The notes below the pieces were generated by a model that was given only the letters and a program-made list of their open reading frames with translations, ran no database searches and was not told the origin of the DNA. Source: a virus. Taken from it: a stretch of 20,281 nucleotides of DNA. Positions 6,464 through 14,224 of this stretch are shown here, in pieces. The position numbers were made by a program, and so were the translations under genes. How positions within the stretch are numbered: the stretch's first letter is position 1; every line of letters begins with the position of its first letter. The stretch spans positions 1 to 20,281 of IMG/VR virus record IMGVR_UViG_3300025070_000312. One strand, 5' to 3'.

Positions 6464-7533
6464 TGGCTGATGAAGATACAGGATCTAAATTCTGGGAAAA
6501 CTTATTCGGTGCCGGTATTACTGCCGGTGGTTTAGCACTGGGTGCAAAAGCCTACGAACAACTGGGTGAAACAGGCAGAAGAGGCTACGAAGAACTAGCT
6601 GGTACGTATGACGAAGCAGGTAACTTAATAAGGCCGGGACTAGCACAGACACTTTCAGGTATGCTGGAGTTTCAACCGTACACTGTGACTTCTGCTACTG
6701 GCGGTCAGTTTGGAATGACACGAGATCCTGATACGGGTCAAATGACTTACCAACTAGCTACTTCTCCTGAAGAACAAGCCATGCAACAAACTTTGTTTGG
6801 TGGTGCAAGTCAGTTAGCACAACAAGCCGCTGCTCCTTATGATCCTAGATACGAAGAACTAGCTGAACAAGCATACGGTGGTGTTAGTGGTTTGCTTACA
6901 CAAGCACAGCAAGCTGCTATGGATGCTGGAGCAATGGACAGAGCAGCTAGAGAAGAACAAGTCTATGGACAGCTTAGGGCTTTACAGTCTCCTGAAGAAG
7001 AACGTCAGCGTTTAGCTTTAGAACAGCGTTTAGCGGCCCAAGGACGTTCAGGTGTACGTACGGCTCAATTTGGAGGTACTCCTGAGCAGCTCGCAAGAGC
7101 TAAAGCTCAAGCAGAGGCTCAAAACCAAGCGTCTCTTATGGCTATGCAGCAGTCAGGCGCTGAACAACAATTAGCTCTTCAAAGGGCTGCTAATTTACAA
7201 GGTCTTGCTTCCGGTATGTTTGGTATGGGAACTCAAGCCAGAATGACTCCTAGACAGTTGCAGGGAGTAGATCTACAAAATATGTCGGGAATGATGGCTG
7301 CTGGTTACGTACCACAGGCACAATTGCTTGGTGCATTGCAACCCGGTATGACTGCTGCAGAACGCCAGAGACAAGCTATGTCGGAACAAGCCGGTGCTTA
7401 TGGAGAAACTTATGTTTCTGGTTTACAAGCGTTGCTTCAGTCTGGCCTAGGACAAGCTGATTTAGCTGGTTCTTTAGGAAGCTCAATTGCTAAGACAGGC
7501 GTTGAAGGTTTGTTGGGCGGTTTGTTTAGCTAA
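6463..7533 (+). CDS. Putative internal virion/DNA-ejection protein, Gln/Ala-rich (356 aa)
   Basis: A 356-residue protein, mainly helical. The N-terminus holds a Gly/Ala hydrophobic segment (residues about 13-27, NLFGAGITAGGLALGAK), and the centre is rich in Gln, Ala and Glu, consistent with coiled coil (residues about 145-245). The motif LAAQGRSGV near residue 190 and a Gly-rich C-terminus (GLLGGLFS) stand out. It is the first of three consecutive large helical proteins after the tail genes, the place where podoviruses encode the proteins ejected into the cell ahead of DNA (T7 gp14-gp16 order). No enzymatic motif is visible. The ejection role is inferred from position and composition. Confidence 0.68.
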   Translation: MADEDTGSKFWENLFGAGITAGGLALGAKAYEQLGETGRRGYEELAGTYDEAGNLIRPGLAQTLSGMLEFQPYTVTSATGGQFGMTRDPDTGQMTYQLATSPEEQAMQQTLFGGASQLAQQAAAPYDPRYEELAEQAYGGVSGLLTQAQQAAMDAGAMDRAAREEQVYGQLRALQSPEEERQRLALEQRLAAQGRSGVRTAQFGGTPEQLARAKAQAEAQNQASLMAMQQSGAEQQLALQRAANLQGLASGMFGMGTQARMTPRQLQGVDLQNMSGMMAAGYVPQAQLLGALQPGMTAAERQRQAMSEQAGAYGETYVSGLQALLQSGLGQADLAGSLGSSIAKTGVEGLLGGLFS

Positions 7534-7545
7534 GGAGAATATATA

Positions 7546-9102
7546 ATGGCTAGGTTTGGAGAAAGTTTTTTACAGCAGTTAGGTAGACCCGGCTGGGCAC
7601 AAGGTATGTTTGGCCTTGGTGAAGCTATTGGTGGCGTACAAGGTCAACTGCAGCAAAAAAGAAAGGAGCAGGAACAACTAAAGCGTTATGACCAGATCGC
7701 ACAAATGAGCGAGCAGGGCTATGCATCAGCACAGTCAGGCGACGTTGCAAATTTAACTTCAAGGATAGACCAGCTACAACAAGCTAGAGAAAATGCTAAA
7801 ACTTTGGAAGAAAAACAAGCTATAGGACAGTCTATTTTAAAGCTTCAAGGACTTTTACCCGGAGCAGAAAAAGTTTCTATAGGTAACAACGCCAGAGAAC
7901 TTGTTAATATTGACCAATCTCTACAACAACCGGGTTTAACTGAGACTGCTAAACAAACTTTACGACAAAAACGTGAAGATTTAATGAAAGATCCTAGGAC
8001 TGTGCAGCAGTACCAAGCTTACCAAATGTCTCAGTGGAATTTTGAACAAGCAGAAGACGACGTAAAAGCAGAGCAGTATCTTGATGAAAATTCACGAGCT
8101 ATTAATCAAGCAATACAAGACAACGATTCTGAAGCTCTTGAAAAAATTGTTTCTAATTCTGGAGAATACTCTGAAGCTGTTCAAGGTTTTATAAGATCTG
8201 CTTCTGAAAATAACAGAGTACTAGAAACACTTAGAGAAAAAAGAATAGAGCTAACAACTGCTCCTGATATAGAAACACATACGAAAGCAATTGAAGCTCT
8301 TCCTGAAGAACTTAGAAACCAAGTTCAACCTTTGTTAGATGCTTATACAAAAGTTTCAAAAGAAGGTTGGAACCCTAAAACCGGAACATGGTCAGAAGGG
8401 TCTTTAACTCGTGCAAAAGCACTACAGAAAAAACTTACAGATACTGTCTTTAGTTTAGGTAACCAAGCTGCTTCTAATATGTATTACTCTAGGTTAGCTG
8501 AAGAAAAAACCGTAAGAAAACAGATTAAACAAATAGAGTTAGAATTAGAAGCTCCTATGAGTTCTGAGTATCTTAAACAAGGGCGTATTATGCTCCAAGC
8601 TACGTTGCCGCGCGGGGAAGTACCCTCATTAGCTGATATAGAAACACAAGCTAAAGCTTTATTTGAACGTGACCGTAATCAGCTTATACAAAAGCTTGCT
8701 TCTTTAAAAGGAGAAGAACCCGTTGAAGAAGTAGAAGAAGAACTAGAAAAAGGTTCTTTTGTTGTGGTAGGAGGAGAAAATACAACTGTAGCCATGTTTA
8801 AAGAATCTGTTTCTAAACTAGGTGAAGAAGAAACAATACGGAGATTAAAAAAACAGGGGGCAACCGAAGCAGACATTAATTTTTTAAGGGGGGGAAAAGC
8901 TCCTGAACCGACTGAAAGAGAAAAACGCATGGAAGCTTTTGGAACTAGGGATGAACGTGTAAGCGCCCTTGGTAGAGGTTTTGTTGCACGTACAGACGCT
9001 TTAGGAACTAGAGAAGAACGTATGAAATCTTTAGGGTCTAGGGCTGAACGTATGAAAGCTTTAGGATCTAGGGAAGAACGTACATCTTCTTTGTTTAATT
9101 AA
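7546..9102 (+). CDS. Putative internal virion protein with C-terminal decapeptide repeats (518 aa)
   Basis: A 518-residue protein with a good ribosome-binding site (AGGAG, 7 bases before the ATG). After a short Gly-rich start (GWAQGMFGLGEAIGGVQGQL), nearly the whole protein is charged helix or coiled coil, including QLQQKRKEQEQLKRYDQ and KRIELTTAPDIETHTKAIEA. A lysine/glutamate hinge lies near residues 390-405. The last 58 residues are a run of roughly 10-residue units ending in an arginine (for example LGTREERMKSLGSRAER). Codons are strongly A/T-ending. It sits second of three internal-protein candidates. No catalytic motif is seen. T7 gp15 is the positional counterpart, but I cannot claim homology. 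Confidence 0.7.
   Translation: MARFGESFLQQLGRPGWAQGMFGLGEAIGGVQGQLQQKRKEQEQLKRYDQIAQMSEQGYASAQSGDVANLTSRIDQLQQARENAKTLEEKQAIGQSILKLQGLLPGAEKVSIGNNARELVNIDQSLQQPGLTETAKQTLRQKREDLMKDPRTVQQYQAYQMSQWNFEQAEDDVKAEQYLDENSRAINQAIQDNDSEALEKIVSNSGEYSEAVQGFIRSASENNRVLETLREKRIELTTAPDIETHTKAIEALPEELRNQVQPLLDAYTKVSKEGWNPKTGTWSEGSLTRAKALQKKLTDTVFSLGNQAASNMYYSRLAEEKTVRKQIKQIELELEAPMSSEYLKQGRIMLQATLPRGEVPSLADIETQAKALFERDRNQLIQKLASLKGEEPVEEVEEELEKGSFVVVGGENTTVAMFKESVSKLGEEETIRRLKKQGATEADINFLRGGKAPEPTEREKRMEAFGTRDERVSALGRGFVARTDALGTREERMKSLGSRAERMKALGSREERTSSLFN
8929..9081 (+). repeat. 30-bp repeats encoding decapeptide units
   Basis: Units lie at 8929-8958, 8959-8991 (33 bp, with one extra codon), 8992-9021, 9022-9051 and 9052-9081. 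Each encodes about ten residues of the form xxxLG(T/S)R(E/A/D)ER. The copies differ at many bases but keep the Leu/Phe-Gly and terminal Arg, so the peptide pattern has been retained beyond simple recent copying. Confidence 0.85.
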
Positions 9103-9111
9103 GGAATGTAA

Positions 9112-11691
9112 ATGTCTAATTGGTTATTAGAAGATGAACCTAAAAGCAGTAACTGGCTTCTTGACGAAGAAGACACAGAGTACAATGTCTTAAGATCTGC
9201 AACAGTAGACTTCCTTGAGTCTGCTATTGGTGCTGGCGATGAGCTTGACGCAACAGTACGTGTTCTTTCGGGAGAAGCTGCTGGATGGTCTGAAGCTATA
9301 GAGCAGTCTCGTGCGGAGCTACGTGCGTTCGAAAAAGAAAACCCTAATGCGTCTAGGGCACTTAGTGTGGCCGGTTTTGGGGCAGGTCTGTTTATCCCCG
9401 GTATTGGTGTTGCTAAGATTGCACAAGCTGGCACAAAGCTTGACAGAGCGTTGAAGGTAGGCGGCTTAGGCGCTGCTGAAGGTGCGGTATACGGTTTCCT
9501 GAGTGGTGAAGGAGAAGGTAGACTAACAGAGGCAGGTATTGGTGCTGTTGCTGGCGGAGCTTTAGGTGGACTCGCTGGCGGCTTCTTAACGAAGAATGTT
9601 GATGAAATCAAAGAAGCTACACGTAAGCTTGATGCACAAACTTACAAAGGCAAAGGAAGTTTTATAGGAGGTCAAGACGGTTTTGTTAATGTAGGAAAAA
9701 CTAAAGAGCCTAGTCGAACAGGAATAACTCGTGACACTAGCGGTGCCCCACGAAAAGTTACTTCTGTTGTTTCTGATGCTGCTCGTTTAGAAAAGAAAGG
9801 AGGAGAAAGTAGCACAGTAGGTAACATCTTTTTAAGCACTAGGGACTGGCTTGTTAAAAACGTAGGAGAAAGAGCAGCTAAACTTGCTGAAGATGCTGAA
9901 ATAATGATACGTCATGACCAGCGTGAAATAGACGAAATTTTCGACACGACTTTTTTGAACGCTGCTAAGTTGTTTGACGAGAAGCCAGCATTTAAACTAC
10001 TAGCTTTAAACATGAACAAGACTATAAAAGAAGATAGTCGAGTATCTTGGAAAGACTTTAACAACGCCGCTAGAACTCCTGAAGAAAAAGCAATGGTTAA
10101 GAACCTTGAAGACCAGATTAAAACTCTTCAAGGGATAGACTTTGTTAAACAAGGGGACGTAGACTACTTTCCTACAATAGCTTTAAGAGAAACTCCACAA
10201 ACAGCTAATCCAGAAGACTACGATAATCCTATTAAAGCGTTAAAACAGTACGCTGAAGATGTATCAGCAGCAAGGGCATTGGCTGCTCGTTTTGACATAG
10301 ACGTTAGGGACTTAAGGCCGCCTGAAAATGTTAAGGCAGACATTACCCGCAAAGAAAGCCGTGTAAATGTTGTTATTGAAGCTATCGAAGAAGAGGCAAA
10401 AAAACAAGGAGCCTCTAAAGAAGTAGCAGCTAACCTAGCTAACGGCTTGCGGTCACAGCTAATAGCGTCTAAGCAGGGAGGAAACACAGCAGGTGCTGTA
10501 GCTAGGCGAGTAACTTCTGCTTCTCTTTTAGCTAACCCTATGAACGCCATTCTAAACTTAGCTGAAGGAGTAACTGCTCCTATCTATCAAAACGGTGTTG
10601 TCGCTTGGGCTAAAACATTACCTAAAGCTGTTCTGTCCACACTTAATGAAAACCTAGGTGTTAAGAACAAAGGCTGGTTATCCAACAGGGAACTAGGTCT
10701 AGACAAAGACTTTATGGGCGAGGTCAGCAACGCTGGTAAAAAAGCAATGAATGATGCTGCAGATTCCGTAAACTTTTTTAAACTTGGTCCAACTGCTGTA
10801 GAAACAATAGACGTGGCAGGAAAAACTCTTTATAAGTTATCAGGTGTCCAGACTGTCAACAGGATGGGTCAAGAGATCTTAAGTAACTCTGCTGTTCAAC
10901 GTGGTTTTGATCTTGCTAATGACGGTTCTGAAAAAGCCTTAGCTAAACTCAGAAAGCATGACGGTATGCGCGGCTTAACAGAGGCTGAGTTTAAAGCTAC
11001 AGTAAGCGCCTTGAAAGATAAAAACTTAAAAAACCCTTGGGTTATTAACTTTGCTGGGTCTGCGATGAACAAGTGGCAGCCTGTTAGTGCAAGTACAATG
11101 CCCAAGGCTTTTCATGACAACCCCAATGGACGAATGGCGTACAGCATGTTGTCCTACATGAACAAGCAAATGAACAGCGTTAGGAATGACGTTGGTATTA
11201 ATCTTTTAAAGATACAGTCTAAAGGCTTAAACACTAAAGAAGGAGCAGAAGCAGCCAAAGAAGCTATGCTTAACTCTGCTAAGTACGCAGGTATCTTTGG
11301 CGTTGCGGCAGGTGTCTGGGACGACTTCAGAAAAACTCTTGACTTGTCTAACGACAAAACACTTGAGGACTTGATGACTCCTGAAGGCATAAGTTCTTCT
11401 ATGTGGAATCAACTCTGGTCTAACATGTCAAGCGGTGTTATTAACATCAGAGCAGAAGAATACGGTGGAAAACCTTTTGAGCCTATACCTGCTCCTATAT
11501 CTGCTGGCTTTAGGTTAGGCAGTGGGTTGTTTACAGCAGGTGAAAGAGCAGTCACAGGTGAGCCTGAGCCTCTTACTCCGTTATTACGTGGGGCACAAAC
11601 GTACCTCCCCGGTGTTGCCAACGTAGACAGAGTGCTACGTATGACAACAGGGGAACGCTTGTTTGAAAAGTTAGGTTTACTAGAGGACTAG
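9112..11691 (+). CDS. Large internal virion/DNA-ejection protein with Gly-zipper membrane region (859 aa)
   Basis: An 859-residue protein with AGGA upstream of its ATG. Residues 2-6 and 13-17 repeat the peptide SNWLL in an acidic setting. Residues about 84-160 are hydrophobic and Gly/Ala-rich (SVAGFGAGLFIPGIGVAKIA and AGIGAVAGGALGGLAGGFL), with GxxxG spacings typical of membrane-inserting segments. The rest is mainly charged helix (for example KTIKEDSRVSWKDFNNAART), without a recognisable lysozyme or transglycosylase motif. The size, order and membrane-active look match the last and largest ejection protein of podoviruses (T7 gp16 has 1,318 residues). Its stop codon lies inside a CTAG shared with the convergent reductase gene. 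Function is inferred; only composition and position support it. Confidence 0.72.
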   Translation: MSNWLLEDEPKSSNWLLDEEDTEYNVLRSATVDFLESAIGAGDELDATVRVLSGEAAGWSEAIEQSRAELRAFEKENPNASRALSVAGFGAGLFIPGIGVAKIAQAGTKLDRALKVGGLGAAEGAVYGFLSGEGEGRLTEAGIGAVAGGALGGLAGGFLTKNVDEIKEATRKLDAQTYKGKGSFIGGQDGFVNVGKTKEPSRTGITRDTSGAPRKVTSVVSDAARLEKKGGESSTVGNIFLSTRDWLVKNVGERAAKLAEDAEIMIRHDQREIDEIFDTTFLNAAKLFDEKPAFKLLALNMNKTIKEDSRVSWKDFNNAARTPEEKAMVKNLEDQIKTLQGIDFVKQGDVDYFPTIALRETPQTANPEDYDNPIKALKQYAEDVSAARALAARFDIDVRDLRPPENVKADITRKESRVNVVIEAIEEEAKKQGASKEVAANLANGLRSQLIASKQGGNTAGAVARRVTSASLLANPMNAILNLAEGVTAPIYQNGVVAWAKTLPKAVLSTLNENLGVKNKGWLSNRELGLDKDFMGEVSNAGKKAMNDAADSVNFFKLGPTAVETIDVAGKTLYKLSGVQTVNRMGQEILSNSAVQRGFDLANDGSEKALAKLRKHDGMRGLTEAEFKATVSALKDKNLKNPWVINFAGSAMNKWQPVSASTMPKAFHDNPNGRMAYSMLSYMNKQMNSVRNDVGINLLKIQSKGLNTKEGAEAAKEAMLNSAKYAGIFGVAAGVWDDFRKTLDLSNDKTLEDLMTPEGISSSMWNQLWSNMSSGVINIRAEEYGGKPFEPIPAPISAGFRLGSGLFTAGERAVTGEPEPLTPLLRGAQTYLPGVANVDRVLRMTTGERLFEKLGLLED
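11621..11640. other. Short inverted repeat near the convergence point
   Basis: ACGTAG (11621-11626) and CTACGT (11635-11640) are perfect inverted copies around an 8-base loop, inside the 3' end of the 859-residue gene. It could fold in transcripts of either strand, including read-through from the reductase. There is no U-tract, so it is not a standard terminator and may be chance. Confidence 0.25.
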
Positions 11692-13559
11692 ATCTCGCAA
11701 CTGTTGCCAACACAGGCCAACTGTTGTGACCCTTCGGTCATGTCTGTTTCCTCAACGATGTCCCACTCGATAGTCTTAGGAAACTCCTTGACTAGCTTCT
11801 GGTACGTCTCCAGATCCACAGGCTCATAGGGTGCTTGCTGGTACGTGTGTTCTGAGTAAGGCAGGAAGCTGATGCCACTAACCTTGTCGAACTTGTTGTA
11901 CAACCACTGACCCACCTCTAGGAACTCGTCGTCTCTGTAGTAGCAAGTCATGGAAGGCTTGTGTTCACACCAGTAGTCCTGATACAGCTCCCACAGACAC
12001 AACTGCTCCATGGCACCCATGTCAGTCGCTACTACAGCCTTCTTAGGAGACTTTATAGGGAACGAGAAGACCTTAGTAGTAGGAGAAGTCACGTCTATCT
12101 CCACAGGCACTCCAGCAGCCTCTAAGACAGCACACAAGGGATCTCGTGCGTCTGCTCTTACTCGTCGTACGTACTGCTCCGCGTATCTAGGGTGTATGCC
12201 AGACGCGCTATCCACCAACTGAGACACAGTACCGGAAGGCTTAACAGCAGTAATGGCAGTGCTAACATTGATGCCAAGGCGTACAGCCCATGTACGATTA
12301 GTCTTAATAGCTTCCTTCTTAAGCTCCGTGAGCCACTCCTGTAGTTCTGCACGACTTTTCCTCCCTGACATAACTGGATGATCCATGATGCCTGTCAGTG
12401 ACACACCCAAGAGTGCTTCCTCTTCAGTGTTGTCCTTCCAGATCTTACGCAAGTACCTGAAGTCAGTCAGAGTCGCCTGTAGCGTCCCTAGGATGGCTGC
12501 AGACCTTACCTTCGTACGTAACGTGTCCAGTGTGTCCTCTGCCCTGACTACTACTTCAGACAGGTTACAGAACTGGTACGGACGTAGGATAATCTCTGAG
12601 CATGGGTTAGTACCGAAGTCAAAGCTGGCGTCTCTACGTCCATTCTTCTCTGCCTGACGCTGACTTGCGACACGACTGAAGACACCTCTTTCGCCTGACC
12701 GTGACTCGTACAGAGACTTCCACTCGTTTAAAAAGGCTTCAAAGTCAGGCTTCTCTGTGTAGCAAGCTGAGTTGTTAGCCAAGCCACGCTGAGGATTATC
12801 TACCCACCACTGCCCTGACTTAGCTCGTCTTATCCTGTCGTCGGTAAGATTACTGAGACTGATGAGGGCGCTACGTCTGACTCCTCCGACGACAACGATC
12901 TGTGCAATCTTACAGCAGAGATCGTGACACTCGATGGAACTAAGCTTTCGTCCAGCAGATGCTCGAAAGACGTCAACGGTGAAGCTAAAGAGGTCAACAA
13001 GAGGTTCTGGACCAGACGCTCTACCTCCGAAGGTCTTAAGGGCTGACCCTGCAGGTCTAACTCCAGAAACGTCCCACTTGGGTACTTGACCACTAAAGAG
13101 CATTGCGATAAGTTCCCGGTACGCTTTAGCCCACCCAATTTTGCTGTCAGCGACGTGTATAACTGTATCTGTGTCATGGAACTTCTCTGCAACCTCCGGT
13201 AGTTTACTGATGTACTGTCGTTCCACGCTGAAGCCAACTCCAGTGCCACACATGAGGACGTACATCATCTCGTCAAAGGCTTTAGGATGGTCTATAGGCA
13301 GATAGGAGCAGTTAAACCCAGCTACATTGTCCCTGTCCAGAGCTTCTCCTGCAGTCATGAGTGCCCTCATGCTGGGCATTACGTCCAGATTGTAGATACC
13401 GTCGTAGAGGCTCTTGGCTTCCTTTGCTGACAACTTCTCGCTGCTAGTCCAGAAGTTCAGGTAGCGGTCCACAGTTTCCTTCCATGTTTCCCTGCGCTGC
13501 TCCTCTGGTAAGTAACGTGCGTAGCGACTCTTGTGTATGTATTCTTGATATGCGTCCAT
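11688..13559 (-). CDS. nrdJ: Adenosylcobalamin-dependent (class II, monomeric) ribonucleotide reductase
   Basis: This enzyme converts ribonucleotides (triphosphates in the best-known monomeric members) to deoxyribonucleotides using vitamin B12 coenzyme to make the thiyl radical, so it needs no oxygen and no second subunit. The 623-residue protein retains the key residues of the Lactobacillus leichmannii enzyme: the first redox Cys at C84 (FNCSY), the radical-site motif NPCSEI at 318-323 (N318, C320, E322), the partner C331, the KPSGT loop at 440-444, and the C-terminal shuttle pair C616-x4-C621. It is about 115 residues shorter than the 739-residue L. leichmannii protein, with a reduced region after residue 115. 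It is last in the replication operon, its ATG overlapping the previous stop (TAATG), and its stop shares CTAG with the convergent virion gene. Confidence 0.95.
   Translation of the reverse strand: MDAYQEYIHKSRYARYLPEEQRRETWKETVDRYLNFWTSSEKLSAKEAKSLYDGIYNLDVMPSMRALMTAGEALDRDNVAGFNCSYLPIDHPKAFDEMMYVLMCGTGVGFSVERQYISKLPEVAEKFHDTDTVIHVADSKIGWAKAYRELIAMLFSGQVPKWDVSGVRPAGSALKTFGGRASGPEPLVDLFSFTVDVFRASAGRKLSSIECHDLCCKIAQIVVVGGVRRSALISLSNLTDDRIRRAKSGQWWVDNPQRGLANNSACYTEKPDFEAFLNEWKSLYESRSGERGVFSRVASQRQAEKNGRRDASFDFGTNPCSEIILRPYQFCNLSEVVVRAEDTLDTLRTKVRSAAILGTLQATLTDFRYLRKIWKDNTEEEALLGVSLTGIMDHPVMSGRKSRAELQEWLTELKKEAIKTNRTWAVRLGINVSTAITAVKPSGTVSQLVDSASGIHPRYAEQYVRRVRADARDPLCAVLEAAGVPVEIDVTSPTTKVFSFPIKSPKKAVVATDMGAMEQLCLWELYQDYWCEHKPSMTCYYRDDEFLEVGQWLYNKFDKVSGISFLPYSEHTYQQAPYEPVDLETYQKLVKEFPKTIEWDIVEETDMTEGSQQLACVGNSCEI
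11727..11740. terminator. Weak hairpin beyond the end of the structural arm
   Basis: TGACC (11727-11731), a 4-base loop and GGTCA (11736-11740) form a 5-bp perfect stem, followed on the plus strand by a short T-containing run (TGTCTGTTTCC). It lies 36 bases after the plus-strand stop, inside the reductase gene. It could slow plus-strand transcription, but the stem is short and the U-tract poor. Confidence 0.2.
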
Positions 13560-13789
13560 TATAGTTCGTATTCTCCTCCAGTTAATAGTGACATCTTAAG
13601 TTGGTCCAACACAAAGTAAAGCTCTAGTGGGTCAATGTTTGTCGAGACTACTACAAACTCCTCCGACTTGATTATGCAAAAGGCGTCTTTGTAGTCCTCT
13701 AGTTTCTCCACCGACATAATTGCGTCAAATACTTTAGGTACAGGTATCTTCTCGTCTTTTCCATTAAAGTTTCCCTCGATTACTTTCAT
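13559..13789 (-). CDS. Small hypothetical protein in the replication operon (76 aa)
   Basis: I choose ATG 13789 (MKVIEGNFNGKDEK), which overlaps the preceding stop as TAATG; an in-frame upstream extension would lie within the DUF3310 gene. The 76-residue product looks like a small alpha/beta domain with strands such as AFCIIKSEEFVVVSTN and a helix DPLELYFVLDQLKMSLL. There are no metal ligands, signal peptide or catalytic motif. Its stop is coupled to the reductase start in the same TAATG way, so it is co-translated with the reductase; a link to nucleotide metabolism is only suggested by this position. Confidence 0.7.
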   Translation of the reverse strand: MKVIEGNFNGKDEKIPVPKVFDAIMSVEKLEDYKDAFCIIKSEEFVVVSTNIDPLELYFVLDQLKMSLLTGGEYEL

Positions 13790-14049
13790 TAGATGAGTTC
13801 CTTGATTAGTCTGTCTACGTACCACCTGCACTTACGAAGGTCCTCTACGGGTTTGCCTTTGTAGTGAAAGCGCCACAGGTACTTCATGGCGTTACCTTTG
13901 AGGTAGCCGTGGAAGTCTTCTCTAGGCATACTTGCTTTGATTGCTTCGATAGCCTCAATACCACCTTGATTGTAGTGCGGAGGCTGCTCCACAGGGTCAG
14001 AAGTTTTGACCTTGTTCCACTCTTCAGGTGTCGCTAGGTCAATACTCAT
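13789..14049 (-). CDS. DUF3310 family protein (86 aa)
   Basis: The start at ATG 14049 is set by GAGGAG 7 bases upstream; a longer form beginning with GTG at 14067 would have to swallow that site. The product holds the DUF3310 signature: VEQPPHYNQGGIEAIEAI, then GYLKGNAMKYLWRFHYKGK and DLRKCRWYVDRLI. The family is widespread in phages of many hosts and is sometimes labelled 'nucleotide kinase', but no kinase motif (P-loop) is present here and the function is not established. It sits with replication and nucleotide genes, as in many phages. Its start lies 11 bases inside the previous gene, and its stop overlaps the next start. Confidence 0.88.
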   Translation of the reverse strand: MSIDLATPEEWNKVKTSDPVEQPPHYNQGGIEAIEAIKASMPREDFHGYLKGNAMKYLWRFHYKGKPVEDLRKCRWYVDRLIKELI

Positions 14050-14224
14050 CTTCGTTCTCCTCTTCACCTTCTAACTCCTCTGCAAACTTTTCTAGTCTAT
14101 TGATTAACTTGTCTTCAAACCTGTCCAGCAGTTCCTCCGAAGTTATTTCTAAACTTTCCAGAAAGTCGTCAGGATCGTAAGCCCGTAGTAGTCGTTCCTT
14201 AATTTCTTCCATAGTCAGAGACAT
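14039..14224 (-). CDS. Small acidic helical protein (61 aa)
   Basis: A 61-residue acidic protein made of helices (MEEIKERLLRAYDPDDFLES, EELLDRFEDKLINRLEKFAE) with a highly acidic end (EGEEENEDEY). A GAGGAG about 10 bases upstream supports ATG 14224; a second in-frame ATG at 14212 is possible. The gene begins inside the end of the endonuclease gene and ends inside the DUF3310 gene. Similar EELLDRFED proteins occur, from memory, in diverse phage replication operons, without known function. The acidic tail could mimic DNA or contact a basic protein, but that is speculation. Confidence 0.7.
   Translation of the reverse strand: MSLTMEEIKERLLRAYDPDDFLESLEITSEELLDRFEDKLINRLEKFAEELEGEEENEDEY
14057..14062 (-). 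promoter_or_regulatory. Ribosome-binding site fixing the DUF3310 start
   Basis: GAGGAG on the minus strand, 7 bases before ATG 14049, inside the acidic tail codons of the upstream gene. It argues against the longer GTG-initiated form. Confidence 0.7.

Noticed and set aside
9099-9611. 170-codon open frame on the minus strand opposite the start of the 859-residue gene
   Set aside because: It is low-complexity Pro/Ala/Ser sequence arising from the Gly/Ala-rich coding strand, with no start signal and no neighbours in that direction.
11699-11728. Two copies of CAACTGTTG just after the convergent stops, considered as an operator or attachment core
   Set aside because: The copies encode part of the conserved C-terminal QQLACVGN segment of the reductase, there is no integrase, and a short repeat like this can be chance.
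13790-13831. Longer N-terminus for the 76-residue protein
   Set aside because: It would lie inside the DUF3310 gene; the TAATG overlap at 13789 matches the coupling used throughout this operon.
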